Of a stretch of DNA of 64,000 nucleotides, positions 12,781 to 23,040 are shown piece by piece. The notes beneath the pieces were generated by a model, which searched no databases, had not been told where the DNA came from, and saw only the letters and a program-made list of their open reading frames with translations. The DNA comes from Linyphia triangularis (lineage: Eukaryota; Arthropoda; Arachnida; Araneae; Linyphiidae): positions 49,362,059-49,426,058 of the forward strand of contig OZ021732.1 in the NCBI GenBank assembly GCA_963978545.1, read 5' to 3'. Numbering within the stretch: the first letter of the stretch is position 1; the number at the start of each line of letters is the position of its first letter. The position numbers were made by a program, and so were the translations under genes.

Positions 12781-12985
12781 CACAGCAAATTGAAATGTCT
12801 TAAAATAAGACACAAAATTGTCTTAAACAAGTGGCACTGTTTTAAGACGAAAAATGGTGTCTTAAACTTTAAGACACTTGAAGTGTCTTAAAATGGGGCA
12901 TTTTAAGACGTTTAGACTGTCTGAATTGGGGATATTTTCAGACAGTTGATGTGTCTGAAAGGGTTGTTTATGTAACCTTTCAGAT
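12781..12985 (+). repeat. Left subterminal repeat array (GTCTTAAA / GTCTGAA)
   Basis: About ten occurrences, on both strands, of GTCTTAAA-like and GTGTCTGAAA-like words within 200 bp. It mirrors the right array near 18,010-18,228. Likely transposase-binding sites of the enclosing element by analogy with CACTA transposons. Confidence 0.7.
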
Positions 12986-13698
12986 GTTGGGAAGCTAAAA
13001 ACACATGTATTTAAATTAAAATGCAATAAATTAGCTTGTGTTAAATTACAAATTTTTATTAAAAGAAAAGTCAAAATTACTGTTTTATTACCATGTTGCA
13101 CATAACTTTTTGTTGACTATGTTTCACTTTCCTGGTAAATTTAAGCATGGGATTGCAAAACAGCAACACATCAACTGTTAATAATAGGCACACAACTATT
13201 AATATATTCAAGTAAGGGATTTGGGACTAAATGTAAATATATGTATTGGGATAATGGACATTGTAGTGTGGCTGAATCTCAAATAGAAAAGGTTTGACTT
13301 CCAAGATTGTATCACAGTTTTAAGTTGTTTTTTACAAGTCAACTTTAACATCAAATAACAAGCGTGATGTAAACACTTATAGTAGTTGTATTGGCAAGTC
13401 TAGGATACATTATGTGGCAACATAAACTTATTTTACTGATGAAACAAGCAGTAATAATCTAATTATTCCCCATCTGGGAATTTAACTTGTTTATAACATT
13501 CCCCTATAATAACACTACATAATTAATGCAGTATACAGACATTTCTAAGAAATATAAAGCAAAAAAACTTTATTTTAGTTTTAAGATTTTTCTACGAGCG
13601 TAAAGTCAACTCGCTGCAGAATTATTTTTTTAAACCGAGTTTTAAATAAGTGATTATTAATAAATTATTAGCCTATTATTATGAACTTTTTTTTAATA

Positions 13699-13856
13699 CA
13701 GTCAACTTGCAATAACTCGAAGTCTCGTAAGTTGAATATTCATTTATCTCGATGTTTTCGTTAGGTACCAAGTATATGCCTTGAATAAAAAATAACTTCG
13801 GATAACTCGAAGAATTTGGCCAGTCCCTTGAAGTTCGGGTTATTGAGAGTTGACTG
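13699..13856. mobile_element. pogo/Tigger-type MITE, 158 bp
   Basis: The left end CAGTCAACTTGCAATAACTCGAA pairs with the right end, which inverted reads CAGTCAACTCTCAATAACCCGAA. The left flank is TA; the right flank TG is a likely decayed TA. No coding capacity. Terminal CAGTCAACT links it to the Tigger-type element at 7,398, but the two differ internally. Confidence 0.75.
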
Positions 13857-15904
13857 TGTAATTTAAAAAAGGTTTGAACAACATGTACAAAATATGTCTT
13901 CATTTTGACCAATATTCAATGTTACACAAGTTATTTTGTTACGTTGATTTTCCTGATTTTAATGCTGTCATCGAACACCCAGTCCCATTTATATGCAGGT
14001 TATATTATAAATATTCCCAGATGTAATTATGGAACACACAAGATTCATTGATGAAATAAAATTCAAGGACACAATAAATTTTATCCAGATTATATCAAAT
14101 CATAGCAAATATATTTTCAAAATCATCAGTACTTGTAATATGCAACAAAATGAATAAAATTGTAATTGAATGTTAAAAACAGAAATTTTAGAATTCTGAG
14201 AACAGTATCATTTAGAAATAGATCAATTAAAATTTATTATAATTAAAACACTGAAATAAGATAAATAATATTACATAAACCAATTATTTCACTGGAAATG
14301 AAGCCCTTGTGCATATCAAAAAGATCATTTACGAGTTCGAGCAATTTCGTACATATTGTGAACAATAGCTTAACACTGATCAAAACATTTGACCACTTCA
14401 AGTATATAATTATTTCAAGTTTGAATACTGTTGTCTAATATCCCTCAGTGTTCAATTTATGTTTTTTGTAGAATAGTACTCTAGTATCATGCAGTTAAGG
14501 TGCACAGTTGCAACATTGCTCGCTTTAGATATGCTGCTAAGTGCTATTGAGTCTGAAGTAATAATATTAGAGGGCAAATTGAACATAGGGTTATACCATT
14601 CATCCATCAGAGTAGTATTTATTATAGAATAAGCCACAGCAAGTGATGCCAACACTTCTGATCTCACTTTTGTTGCATTAGATTAATGAGGAATAAATTT
14701 CCTGTGAACCCCAATTGAATATTAAAACACATACACACATTCGGGTATGTGAGAAAACTCTAGCAACAATATTTGATATTTTTCTGTTAGACGGGTACCA
14801 AAATCCGCTAAGTCGGAAGGTTGACATAGTTATCGCCAAGCTGAAATGTTTACACGAAAATAATATTTTAAACTCGTGGACTTTTATTTTTATTCTTTAG
14901 TTTGGGGGGTTGCCTAAGCAAACCTTATCACAGATTGGAAGTTAATAGTTTGAATGAGTTATCGCTGCAATTTGGTGATTTTTATCTGGTACCCGTCAAA
15001 ACAAAAAAAAATTAAATCAACGATCAAGAAGAAGTTAATATTGGCATAATACTCAGGATCTACTGAATCAATTTGGATAAAGTTTATGTTTATTGGTCCA
15101 ATTTTTACTGAGGATACAGAATACACTTTAAACGCAGAAAAAACTGCAATTACATACAAAAATGAATTACGTCATATTGCCGTCTATGCTTTATTTATGT
15201 CAATACTAGCTGCGTACTCGTCGTGGCATAATAGGTCTTCGAATTTGACAGTTCAGGTTACAATATAGGGTGGCAAGCATAAAATAGGCGCTACATTATT
15301 TTCAAAACAAAAGTTTGGAATCAATCATTTGAAATTTTATTTAATAATCTGAAACGCAGTTGCTTTTTGAATGTGGTGTCTCTTTTACGCTGGGCACACT
15401 AAATAGTTACTACAAAATAAACACCATAAAAATAAAAGACACTACTTGTGATTGTTAGAAAAAATGATTTCAATATAAACCAACAAATAATACTTTTAAA
15501 CATTTTGGACATTTTCGGTAAAACCGAAACTCTTGCCAAAAAGATGCTTTAGCCACACTGTTATTAATAATTACCGCTAAAGCTGCATTTTGGCGACAGT
15601 TTTGGTTTTACCAAAATTGGAAAAAGGATTAATTTGTGTAATTACCTGGAATTTTAAATAAATAATTTGTGAAAATACAAAAGTGTATAAAGTTTTGTTG
15701 GCACCCTTTAATGGCAATGGTTTCCTTTTTCTTATTTCTGAGCATTAAATTGCTTAGGGCTTCAATCATCCTTTCTTTGAGCCAATAGAGCTTTTTTACG
15801 AAACCGAGCTGGCAGCCAGCAAAATGCAGAGCTGATTTCGGGAAACACAATATTCTATAAAAAAATTTATTCTAGTTAATATGATACTTTTCTGTTAAAG
15901 TAGG
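13857..15904. other. Interior of the CACTA-like element, no gene seen
   Basis: AT-rich. The segment 14,267-14,335 is paralogous to 16,905-16,963 plus 17,159-17,165 and shows the state without a SINE. An inverted pair of GACGGGTACCA motifs (about 14,789 and 14,995) may mark a further small element. Reading frames are short and unrecognised. Confidence 0.35.
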
Positions 15905-15968
15905 CCGTTGGTATTCCCAAGTACAGTACAGATTGTCTGCCAAGATTGTTTACATAAAACTGCGGCAA

Positions 15969-16717
15969 CAATAAACGGTAGTGGACTGGGAGACCTAGCT
16001 GGTAGTGGTGTCTTCATTGAAAAACCTGGGCAAAATCTTTCCATCTGTCTCCGTAACCCTGATTTCACTTCAGTCTTTAAAAGTGAATTAATCGCAATTG
16101 AACAGGGCATTGAAACTATAATCAACGAGCGTGACTTTGGAGATCTCTGGATCCTTTCGGACAGTCGTAGCTCTCTTCAACATCTACACAATTGGACTAA
16201 AGTTGGAGACAAAACAAGCATCTCCATCCTTCTTAAACTTCAACTTATTTCAAAGCGCCATGACGTTCATTTTCAGTGGATACCATCCCACGTCGACATC
16301 TTTGGAAATGAGCAAGCGGACCGCTTAGCTAAGGAGGGTTGCAGTCACTCAACACCTTCCTCTTCAGCTCTTTCATACTCGGAGCATCAGTCCAAAATCA
16401 AATGCCATCTCTCCAAAAAGTGGAAGACCCCTCCCTCTCATCACTGGTATGCAGCCAAGAAACCGGGCTCTTCACTTGTATCTATTGGTGATAGAGTGTC
16501 TCGAACGACAATTTCCAAATTGGCAAGTGGACACACGAAGAGTCTCTTGTACTCTGAGGGTAGAAAATCTTACCCTGTCTGCTCCAAATATAAAGCTCAG
16601 CAGGCCTCTGCCGAACATATCCTGGACTGCTTGGGTCTTTCCAAAGAGGACTTATACGCTACACCACTTCTTGTCATCGACTTTTTGAGGGTCAACAATT
16701 TGTTGGATCTGGTCTGA
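15969..16717 (+). pseudogene. RNase H domain and C-terminus of a non-LTR retrotransposon ORF2
   Basis: The frame is open from 15,908 to a TGA at 16,717, but only the part after residue 20 belongs to the element; the preceding Met and 20 codons are host repeat. RNase H normally removes RNA from the RNA:DNA hybrid and uses four acidic residues. Visible here: FKSELIAIEQG (Glu), LWILSDSRSS (Asp), WIPSHVDIFGNEQADRLAKEG (His and the last Asp). The first acidic position is altered: the usual T-D-G-S is I-N-G-S, Asp to Asn, which should disable the enzyme. Further on, a C-x-K..., EHILDC pattern resembles the Cys/His knuckle common at the end of such ORFs. There is no frameshift or stop, so the copy is young or its frame has been kept by chance. 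No reverse transcriptase remains, so it cannot move by itself. Confidence 0.85.
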
Positions 16718-16755
16718 CTTCGTCAGACAGGTGGAGGATAAGAAACAACAACAAC
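15969..16755 (+). mobile_element. 5'-truncated non-LTR retrotransposon (RNase H-bearing clade)
   Basis: A 787-bp insertion bounded by a perfect 12-bp duplication AAACTGCGGCAA (15,957-15,968 and 16,756-16,767). It begins inside the RNase H domain and ends with a short 3' UTR and a CAA-repeat tail (AACAACAACAAC). Truncation at the 5' side and the simple 3' repeat are classic for target-primed reverse transcription. RNase H downstream of the reverse transcriptase places it in the I/Jockey-like group broadly. Confidence 0.85.
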
Positions 16756-16963
16756 AAACTGCGGCAAATTATGGCAACCACAGGTAGTTAACTTATTATT
16801 AAAAAATGGCGTCTACTGACATTTACTCGCGAAAATTACCTAGATGCAAAATCCGTACCATATTTGGAAGTACCAACAACTCTCTTTAATGGAAAAGCAC
16901 CGATAATATTACATAAACTAACTTTTTCAATGGAAATATAGCCGTTGTGCACATCAAAAAGAT

Positions 16964-17146
16964 AGGTTTGGTTGATTTGTATGCTCAATGACTTATTTTT
17001 ATACACAGTGACGGTTAATTAGGCCGGGACCAACAGCTTAAAGTGGATTCCAAACCAAAACAAACATCCATGCCTAACCAGAGATTCGAACCCAGCACCT
17101 TTAGCATACGAGGCCAGAACGCTAATCCTACAGCCATCAGATGGGC
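16964..17146 (-). mobile_element. tRNA-derived SINE, 183 bp
   Basis: Flanked by a perfect 12-bp duplication CATCAAAAAGAT (16,952-16,963 and 17,147-17,158). Read on the minus strand the head has an A-box-like GGCTGTAGGATTAGCG and a B-box GGGTTCGAATC, so RNA polymerase III would drive it. The tRNA part is followed by GGCATGGATGTTTGT, also present in the SINE at 52,326, and a tail ending CAAATCAACCAAACC. Confidence 0.88.
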
Positions 17147-17158
17147 CATCAAAAAGAT

Positions 17159-18009
17159 CATTTAGAATAGCTTTATTCTTTACTGCAGTAACTTGTTTCT
17201 GGAAGTAGATTCTTAAATAGAAGTGTAAGACCTGTAATTTTGCATGTCATTGACTGCACTTCCATTTCCAGTTTCATCAAGGTTTCTTTGAAAACTGTAT
17301 CATAATCCACCATATTCCATCGACAGTTTTTTCACTCTGGTCTGATACGATACAAAAAAGTCTTCAGGCAAATAAGCTCAGTTCAAAACAAATTTCTTAT
17401 CGTAGAAGGGTTTTTGCAAAACTTCCAACTATTGTGTGGATTGAGCCGAAAGTTGTTTATATGGACGCAGTTTCTTTTAGTGTATTTTGCCAGAAAGAAT
17501 CATTCTCCAAGCAAGTTCTTTTGGCACAGATGTAGCATTTCTTTGGCGAGCGGGTTTTTTTCGGAATTCAACGGATATTATTTCAGTTATTGTGTTTGTA
17601 ATTTAGAGGAGTTTTCTGAATCTGCAACGTTACAAGTGAAAAACATTACGAGTTTCAAAAGTAAACAAACACGTTACGGCGGAAGGATACAAGTAAAGTT
17701 TTATTTTTTATATATATAATATTCCAGTGACAGTTTTTGCTTGGTTTTGGCATTTTTTATACTGATAAATAAAAAAAAACATTTTTATAACTCTAAGTTT
17801 TTGATTTTATACTTAGGTTTCGCAAACTTTCTTAATGGCGTGAAAACAGGTCGTGAAAAATAGTTACATTTAAAAAACTATGCACGTTTATTTAAGACAA
17901 CTTTGGATTTCTGTGAAAAACAACACTTTTTTGGGGATCCTTCAAAATTTAAAGGTATTCCTTTTACTTGGTAAATGAACTTGAATGATATAATTGCTAC
18001 GGCATGATC
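17159..18009. other. Interior of the CACTA-like element, unassigned ORF
   Basis: Holds a 101-codon frame (17,414-17,719, plus strand) with a Cys- and aromatic-rich composition and no recognised domain. I do not call it a gene. Otherwise AT-rich. Confidence 0.3.
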
Positions 18010-18228
18010 TGTCTGAATAGAGAAGTGTCTGAATTCCGAAATGTCTTAATTTGGTTCGAAGTGTCTTATTTTCAGTCACTTGTTGTGACTGAAAGCAATT
18101 TAAGACCCGTGTGATGTCTGAAATTCGAAGAAGTAAACCACCTTTGTGTAAAATAAGTCACCTAATGTGTCTGAAATGAATTTTTCAGACATTTTGTGTC
18201 TAAATTTAAGACACCATCATTTACAGTG
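18010..18228 (-). repeat. Right subterminal repeat array
   Basis: Contains repeated GTGTCTGAA, GTCTTAA, TTTCAGACA and AAGACACC words in both directions, ending in TTTACAGTG at the element terminus. Counterpart of 12,781-12,985. Confidence 0.7.
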
Positions 18229-18265
18229 TATGGGCTACAGAAGTTCCTTTCTATTTAAATCCTTT

Positions 18266-18995
18266 ATTATTAACTTCGATTTTGCGTGTGTATTTATTGT
18301 GGCGTGTAAGTCTTCGGAGGGCTAATTAACCCACTTTTTGTCAGATATTCAAGCTTAAACTTGGCAGACAGACTCGTTGTTGATGACAATGTACTCTAAA
18401 ATTTGGGAGTTTGTCCCTTTAAAAGACTGCTTTTGCAAACGCTTCTGTTCTCATGTTTCAGAGGACTAATTAACCTATTTATCGTCATTCAGTCGAGCTG
18501 AAATTTTACGGATAAATTCCTTGTCAATGACGATGCATTCTAACAAGTTTTGGGGATCGTCACTGTCATTATGAAAAGGCGATTTTTACACACTCTTCTA
18601 TATTCCCTTTTGAATACAAATAAAACCACTTGACGTCATCCAATCGAGCAGAAATTTGACAGATTTGTTGTCTATAAGAATGCGTTATATCAAGTTTTGG
18701 GTTCTCTCACTATCACTAAAAGATCGCTTGTACACACACTACCATCACTGTTTCTAAAGACAAAATAACACACTTGCTGTCATTCAATCGAGCTGAAACT
18801 TTGTAGATTCGTTGAGGATGATACTGTATTCAATCAAGTTTTGGAGACAAAAAAAAAGTTAGTAAATAGTATGGAGTGGATGTTTTCTTTGCAGTAGTCA
18901 AATATTAGGAAAACTGGATCTGAACTCAATGAGATGCAATTGTACATAAAAATTAGCAATGCAATAAAGGATTTGTATTAAAAACTTCATTTTTA
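18266..18995 (+). repeat. Unknown dispersed repeat family, copy b (four units)
   Basis: Begins TTATTAACTTCGATTTTGCG and contains four tandem units with cores near 18,320, 18,467, 18,620 and 18,770 (period about 150 bp). Each core resembles AATTAACCCACTTGCCGTCA followed by TCCAATCGAGCTGAAA and CTTGGCAGATA. The tail TAGCAATGCAATAAAGGATT ends it. This is the longest plus-strand copy. Confidence 0.8.
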
Positions 18996-19016
18996 TGAGT
19001 TATATATTATTTGTTA

Positions 19017-19165
19017 AATCCGTTTTATCTACTTCGATTTTATGCGTGTGTTTGTGGCAGGCCAAATCGTCGAAGAGTTAATTAACCCACTTGCGTCCGT
19101 CCAATCGAGCTGAAACTTGGCAGATAAACTCGTTATCGGTGACAACGCATTCTATTAATATTAGA
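19017..19165 (+). repeat. Unknown dispersed repeat family, copy c (one unit, truncated)
   Basis: Has the terminal motif (CTACTTCGATTTTATGCGTG), one core (TTAATTAACCCACTTGCGTC) and GATAAACTCGTTATCGGTGA, then stops at about 19,165 without the tail. Confidence 0.75.
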
Positions 19166-19644
19166 AGAACACACACATTTCTATGTGTGAAAGAAATCCA
19201 AGAAATTTAACTACTTTTAAAATTTAAAGAATATGAACCGGCTGCAATGAACCGCACCTGAAAGCGCACAACATTGAATCGTTTCTTTGACCGTTTAGTT
19301 TGATGGACTTCTGGGTCCGATCACAATTTCCTTTTTCGGTCTGAATTGCCGTTTGAATTTTTGCATGGGAGCTCATCTAAACGAGACTTTTCATTTGACA
19401 GATCGTACTTGTCTAGAGTATTTGTAGTTTTCTATGGGAAAAACGTTCAACATAATGACGAATATATATATTTGTTTAAACATATCATTACATTGTGTAC
19501 ATAGTTTGAAAGATAAAAGGATATTTTCACCAGCCCAATACCCTTTCCATAGATTGTCAGAAATGTTTAGGTATTTTATTTAACCTTTCCGCCATTTTTA
19601 CAACATGTCTATAATACAGTATAATTTTTAAATTACTGTATTAT
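19166..19644. other. Spacer between copies c and d
   Basis: Moderate AT content, including a patch near 19,225-19,440 that is less AT-rich. I recognise no gene in it. Confidence 0.3.
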
Positions 19645-20110
19645 TATTATATTAACTTCAATTTTGTTTGTTTTCGTGTGTGTTTGTTTGGGGCGGGCAA
19701 ATCTACGGCGAGTTAATTAACCCACTTGCCATCATCCAGTCGATCTGAAACTTTGCCCTTGGCAGATAGATTCGTTGTTAATACCAATGTATTCAGTCAA
19801 GTTTGGAGTTGTCAGTAAAAGACTGTTTTTACACACGTTTTTATTGTCGCTACGGTCAACTAATTAACCCACTTGCCGTCATCCAATCGATCGAACTGAA
19901 ATTTGGCAGATAGACTCATTGCTGATGACGATGCATTCTATCTAGTTTTGAGAGTAAAAAATAGTTATTCTATGACATGGTTTCATTCGTAGTGTCGAAC
20001 ACTATGAAAAGTCCATCTGGCCGCAAGAACACTTAAATAAATTGCAATTGCACATGGAAATTCACAATGCATGTAAAGGATTTACATGAAAAACTTTGTT
20101 TTTATGTGTC
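19645..20110 (+). repeat. Unknown dispersed repeat family, copy d (two units)
   Basis: Starts TTATATTAACTTCAATTTTG. Cores lie near 19,713 and 19,863, and the tail is TTCACAATGCATGTAAAGGA. Both ends present, so this is a compact complete-looking member of about 465 bp. Confidence 0.8.
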
Positions 20111-20939
20111 AATTTATTTAGAAACCATACTGTTAATTTTGGTCTTATTATGGAAGGATTTTGAACATATTTACAGAATAATAAAATGTGTAATAAATTC
20201 AATTAGGTTTCTGACTCAAAGAAATGACCATATTTTTTTTTAATTCAAAATTTAATTATCGCAAAAATTGCTCGCAACTTAACTAGATTTAAAATAAAAC
20301 TTTTTTTAAAGGTTATAAAATATTTTCGAAATTTGAAGAAATATTTATTAACTGTCTGAAAATCTAAACTTCCAAAAATAATAAAACAGCAGTTGAGTTA
20401 ACGGATGGGTGATCGTCCCAAAGAAAGTCTGTGATAGTTATGCAGGAAGTTAACAAATGCATAAATAGGGCATATGTCATATAAGCAAAGTCAATAATGC
20501 ATTTAATAATCCATTAATTAATTTTTAGCAACTTTATAAACTGTACATAATTTTAATTCTTGATATTTGCCCTTTTTGCAATTATTTTTATTGCACACAA
20601 CGTCAATTTCTGATACTTGGCTTTTTTTTTTTTTTTTTTTTTTTTTTTCATTTTTATACATAGTTTATTTCAGTATTAAACAGTTTCGCGTTAAACTAAT
20701 GTCTTCACACAAATTATCACTTCCATTTTTAACATTTGCTATGGGCCGATATTTTTTTAATCAACTTTCATTTTATATTTCAACGTGATGAAAAAAGAAT
20801 TTCCAAATCTATGGACACCCTCTTTTAACGTTTACGAATAAACCATTAAAACTCGAATAAAATTACCAACCCCACCAAAATAACAGGACTTCCTTTCTCT
20901 TAAACACCTCATACTTTTTCGTTATTCTGTTTTTCTTTC
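20111..20939. other. AT-rich spacer
   Basis: Includes a T27 run at about 20,622-20,649. No gene seen. Confidence 0.35.
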
Positions 20940-21260
20940 CGGTGACAGAGCAGAGTTGAGTAATCGAGTCAGCGCCGAACGATTACACGCTGTTTTTTAA
21001 AAAATTCGACTTTTATCCGCCCGCGAGGGCTGCCCAGGGTGGAGGATTAATGGAGAGGGCGCTAGTGTGTCGCATCTTCGAATTAATAATAAATAATAAA
21101 AAAAAGTGTGGGTGTGCGTTTTCTGACCCCGTCTGACCCCCCTATCGCGCGCCCAGGCATTATGCCGCACGTGGTTGAACAAGAGCGGAATAGGAAAGAA
21201 GGCGCGTGTTCGTATGCAGACGATTTCAGCAGAACAAGTTTAAGAATCTTCTCCGCCAAC
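20940..21260. promoter_or_regulatory. CpG-rich island, promoter or first-exon candidate
   Basis: Stands out from the AT-rich surroundings: many CG dinucleotides (CCGCCCGCGAGG, ATCGCGCGCCC, GAAGGCGCGTGTTCG), a palindromic E-box CACGTG at 21,168-21,173 and an initiator-like TTTCAGCAG near 21,224. A GTAAGT donor-like site occurs at about 21,415. No frame in it encodes a recognisable protein. Direction and target gene are unknown. Confidence 0.3.
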
Positions 21261-21689
21261 TCTTGATGAGGGTGGACTGGAAAATCTTAAAAATAAATCT
21301 TTTGGTATTTAAAGGAAAAAGAGGTGGAAAATATCATACAATGGGTGGCTGCACTAATTTTGATGTTAGTGTAATGAATTAGTTTTCTGCGTTACATTGT
21401 GTAACTGCATTTTGTAAGTCTTTCTGTTTTCTTTGATATCGCGGTAGCAAAATATGACTCTCGAAAAGTGGACGATGTTGTGATTTCACTAGAACTTCGA
21501 TTTGATTACTAGAACAATGATAGCGAGACAGGAGGAAACTATAAGAAAAACATTTCATTCAAACTTTTATGCGAAGTTGAGAATGATCCCTTCAGAATTG
21601 TCAAGATGCTTGGAAATTGTATACTGTTGCGTGGATGGGTTCGAAAGACTTGAAGCCAAAGCAGATCAAAACTTGCAGAAATTTATTCC

Positions 21690-22343
21690 GATATAACTCT
21701 TCGCAGATTCTTTTACGACTCCAAAACTTCTCGTTCTAGTAGACTCAATACAGCTCTTTACACAACAATAAAGCACAAACAGCAGTTAAAAACTTGATAC
21801 ACAACTGCTAAAATCACCGCAAAAGACAATGCAATATAGTTTGCTTTTGGAACTACTCTGAATGCTCACTGAGAGACAACTAACTCAGTAACTCAACTAA
21901 CTCTTGGCCGGTCTTATATAGGAAAGTTTCTTTCGCGAATCTTCCAGAGATAGAAATTTGCAGAACTTTTCAGATCGTAGTCGAAAAGGCCTATACAGGT
22001 ACATGGGGACAGAAAATGTCGCCAAATGGTCTCCAGGTTTGGCGATATTTGGCGATTTCTTGACAAACCTGGCGACCAAAATTAGTCGCCAAAACCGTCG
22101 CTAACTGGGCTCTATCTCGCCAAATTGGCGAGATTGCCACTAACCATAATGTTAAATGGCCTGCTCCTTGTAAAACTCGTTTTGCAGCATGATCCCTGTA
22201 GAACTCGTTTTCAAGCATTATGAGACGCATTGCAGGAAAGCGAAGACAAACTCTTGCTCTGCCTTATGCGAAATGTACATAAATTTTCCTTTTTACATAA
22301 TTAATACTACGAAATATTTACAAATATACAGAAATTCGTAACA
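21690..22343 (-). mobile_element. LTR-type retroelement fragment (probable solo LTR)
   Basis: On the minus strand it starts TGTTACGAATTTC (complement of 22,331-22,343) and carries a TATA box context TATATAAGACCGG (about 21,907-21,920). The fragment at 32,499-32,870 has the same layout, TATATAAAGACCGG, at a similar distance from a matching CGTAACA end. A dense cluster of TCGCCA/TGGCGA words lies at 22,017-22,143. No internal coding region adjoins. The left limit is approximate since the other LTR end was not identified. Confidence 0.45.
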
Positions 22344-22738
22344 ATACGATAATCATCATTTTTCTTTTTAGTAGAAGTTTTGTTTCTCTTAATATTAAAA
22401 GTATTGAAAACACTGGTTATTTTAAATATGTGTAATGACGACGACGACTATAGTTTGAAAAAGAAATGTAGGAACTTTCTTCGTGTTTTTTGAAAATTTT
22501 CAAAGTAGGGTTTCCTCCTTTGTAACCCTGTGTATTACAATTGTCCCATTTTTCTAATATATTTTCGTTATAACTGTTTGATTCTACAAAAGTAATTGGC
22601 AGTATTTTCTGGTTCCTAACTCATTCAGACAGAATTACGAATACGAAGAAATTAAATTCTATTTCTCTGTTGTTAAAAAGTAAACCCCTACTCAACCTCA
22701 ACAAACTCTCATCACATGGAATTTATTCAAATAGCCTC

Positions 22739-22935
22739 CTTTCATAAGAAGATGCGCGTGTCAAGTCGTGGGGTCGACTCCATCGAGCGGAGTTGAGGAA
22801 GAAATCCGCGGGTGGTTGAAGCGACATCGGCTGAGACGAATCCTCCGACGAGTTGCATGTCATGACCTCGGAAGTGAGTGTTTCTCGGGGCAAGAAGAGG
22901 TCGAAGATGAAGATTGGACATGCAATGAAAGCTGA
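22739..22935. other. GC-richer island, possible exon
   Basis: Composition is clearly less AT-rich than the flanks and the segment is open in both directions (plus frame 22,853-23,041; minus frame 22,723-22,941). The minus frame has a Ser/Pro/acidic peptide with some coding look (SSEDSSQPMSLQPPADFF), but no domain. Strand and status are unresolved. Confidence 0.25.
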
Positions 22936-22982
22936 GCTCATTTTTGCTTCTTTGCAGACAGTCGCGTGGATGTTGCTATGTT

Positions 22983-23040
22983 TTGATCATTTTCAGGGGC
23001 GTAACCAGGAATTTATTTCTGCAGGGGATATAATTGTATG
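22983..23040 (+). mobile_element. Possible left end of a hAT-like element
   Basis: CAGGGGCGTAACCAGGAATT is typical of hAT-type termini. I searched downstream for its inverse and found no convincing partner, so it may be a fragment. Confidence 0.3.

Larger units (their letters stand above)
15905..16890 (+). repeat. Dispersed repeat (paralogue at 47.4 kb), interrupted by a LINE
   Basis: The flanks 15,905-15,968 and 16,756-16,890 together align with 47,395-47,580. Shared are ATTGTTTACAT(A/C)AAAC, CAAATTATGGCAACCA, TTAAAAATGGC, GCGAAAAT and a CGTACCA-GATT/ATATT-CGGAA stretch. Identity unknown; both copies sit inside DNA transposons. Confidence 0.65.
12781..18228. mobile_element. CACTA (EnSpm)-like element, 5.4 kb, with nested insertions
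   Basis: The left end reads CACAGCAAAT...GTCTTAAAATAAGACACAAA and the right end, inverted, CACTGTAAAT...GTCTTAAATTTAGACACAAA: the same terminus with substitutions. TA flanks both ends (12,779-12,780 and 18,229-18,230). Subterminal zones (12,781-12,985 and about 18,010-18,228) are packed with GTCTTAAA, GTGTCTGAAA and their inverses. Terminal CACTG plus many short subterminal repeats is the CACTA layout in which transposase binds the repeats; 2-3-bp targets are usual there. I found no transposase, so it looks non-autonomous or decayed. The interior carries a pogo-like MITE, a LINE tail and a SINE. Family assignment is inference; the terminal pairing is directly visible. Confidence 0.6.

Noticed and set aside
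15908..15968. Native start of the RNase H protein (ATG at 15,908)
   Set aside because: This part lies outside the target duplication, in the host repeat; the frame continuity is accidental.
17414..17719. 101-residue ORF as the CACTA-like transposase
   Set aside because: No DDE-type motif or similarity can be seen; too short.
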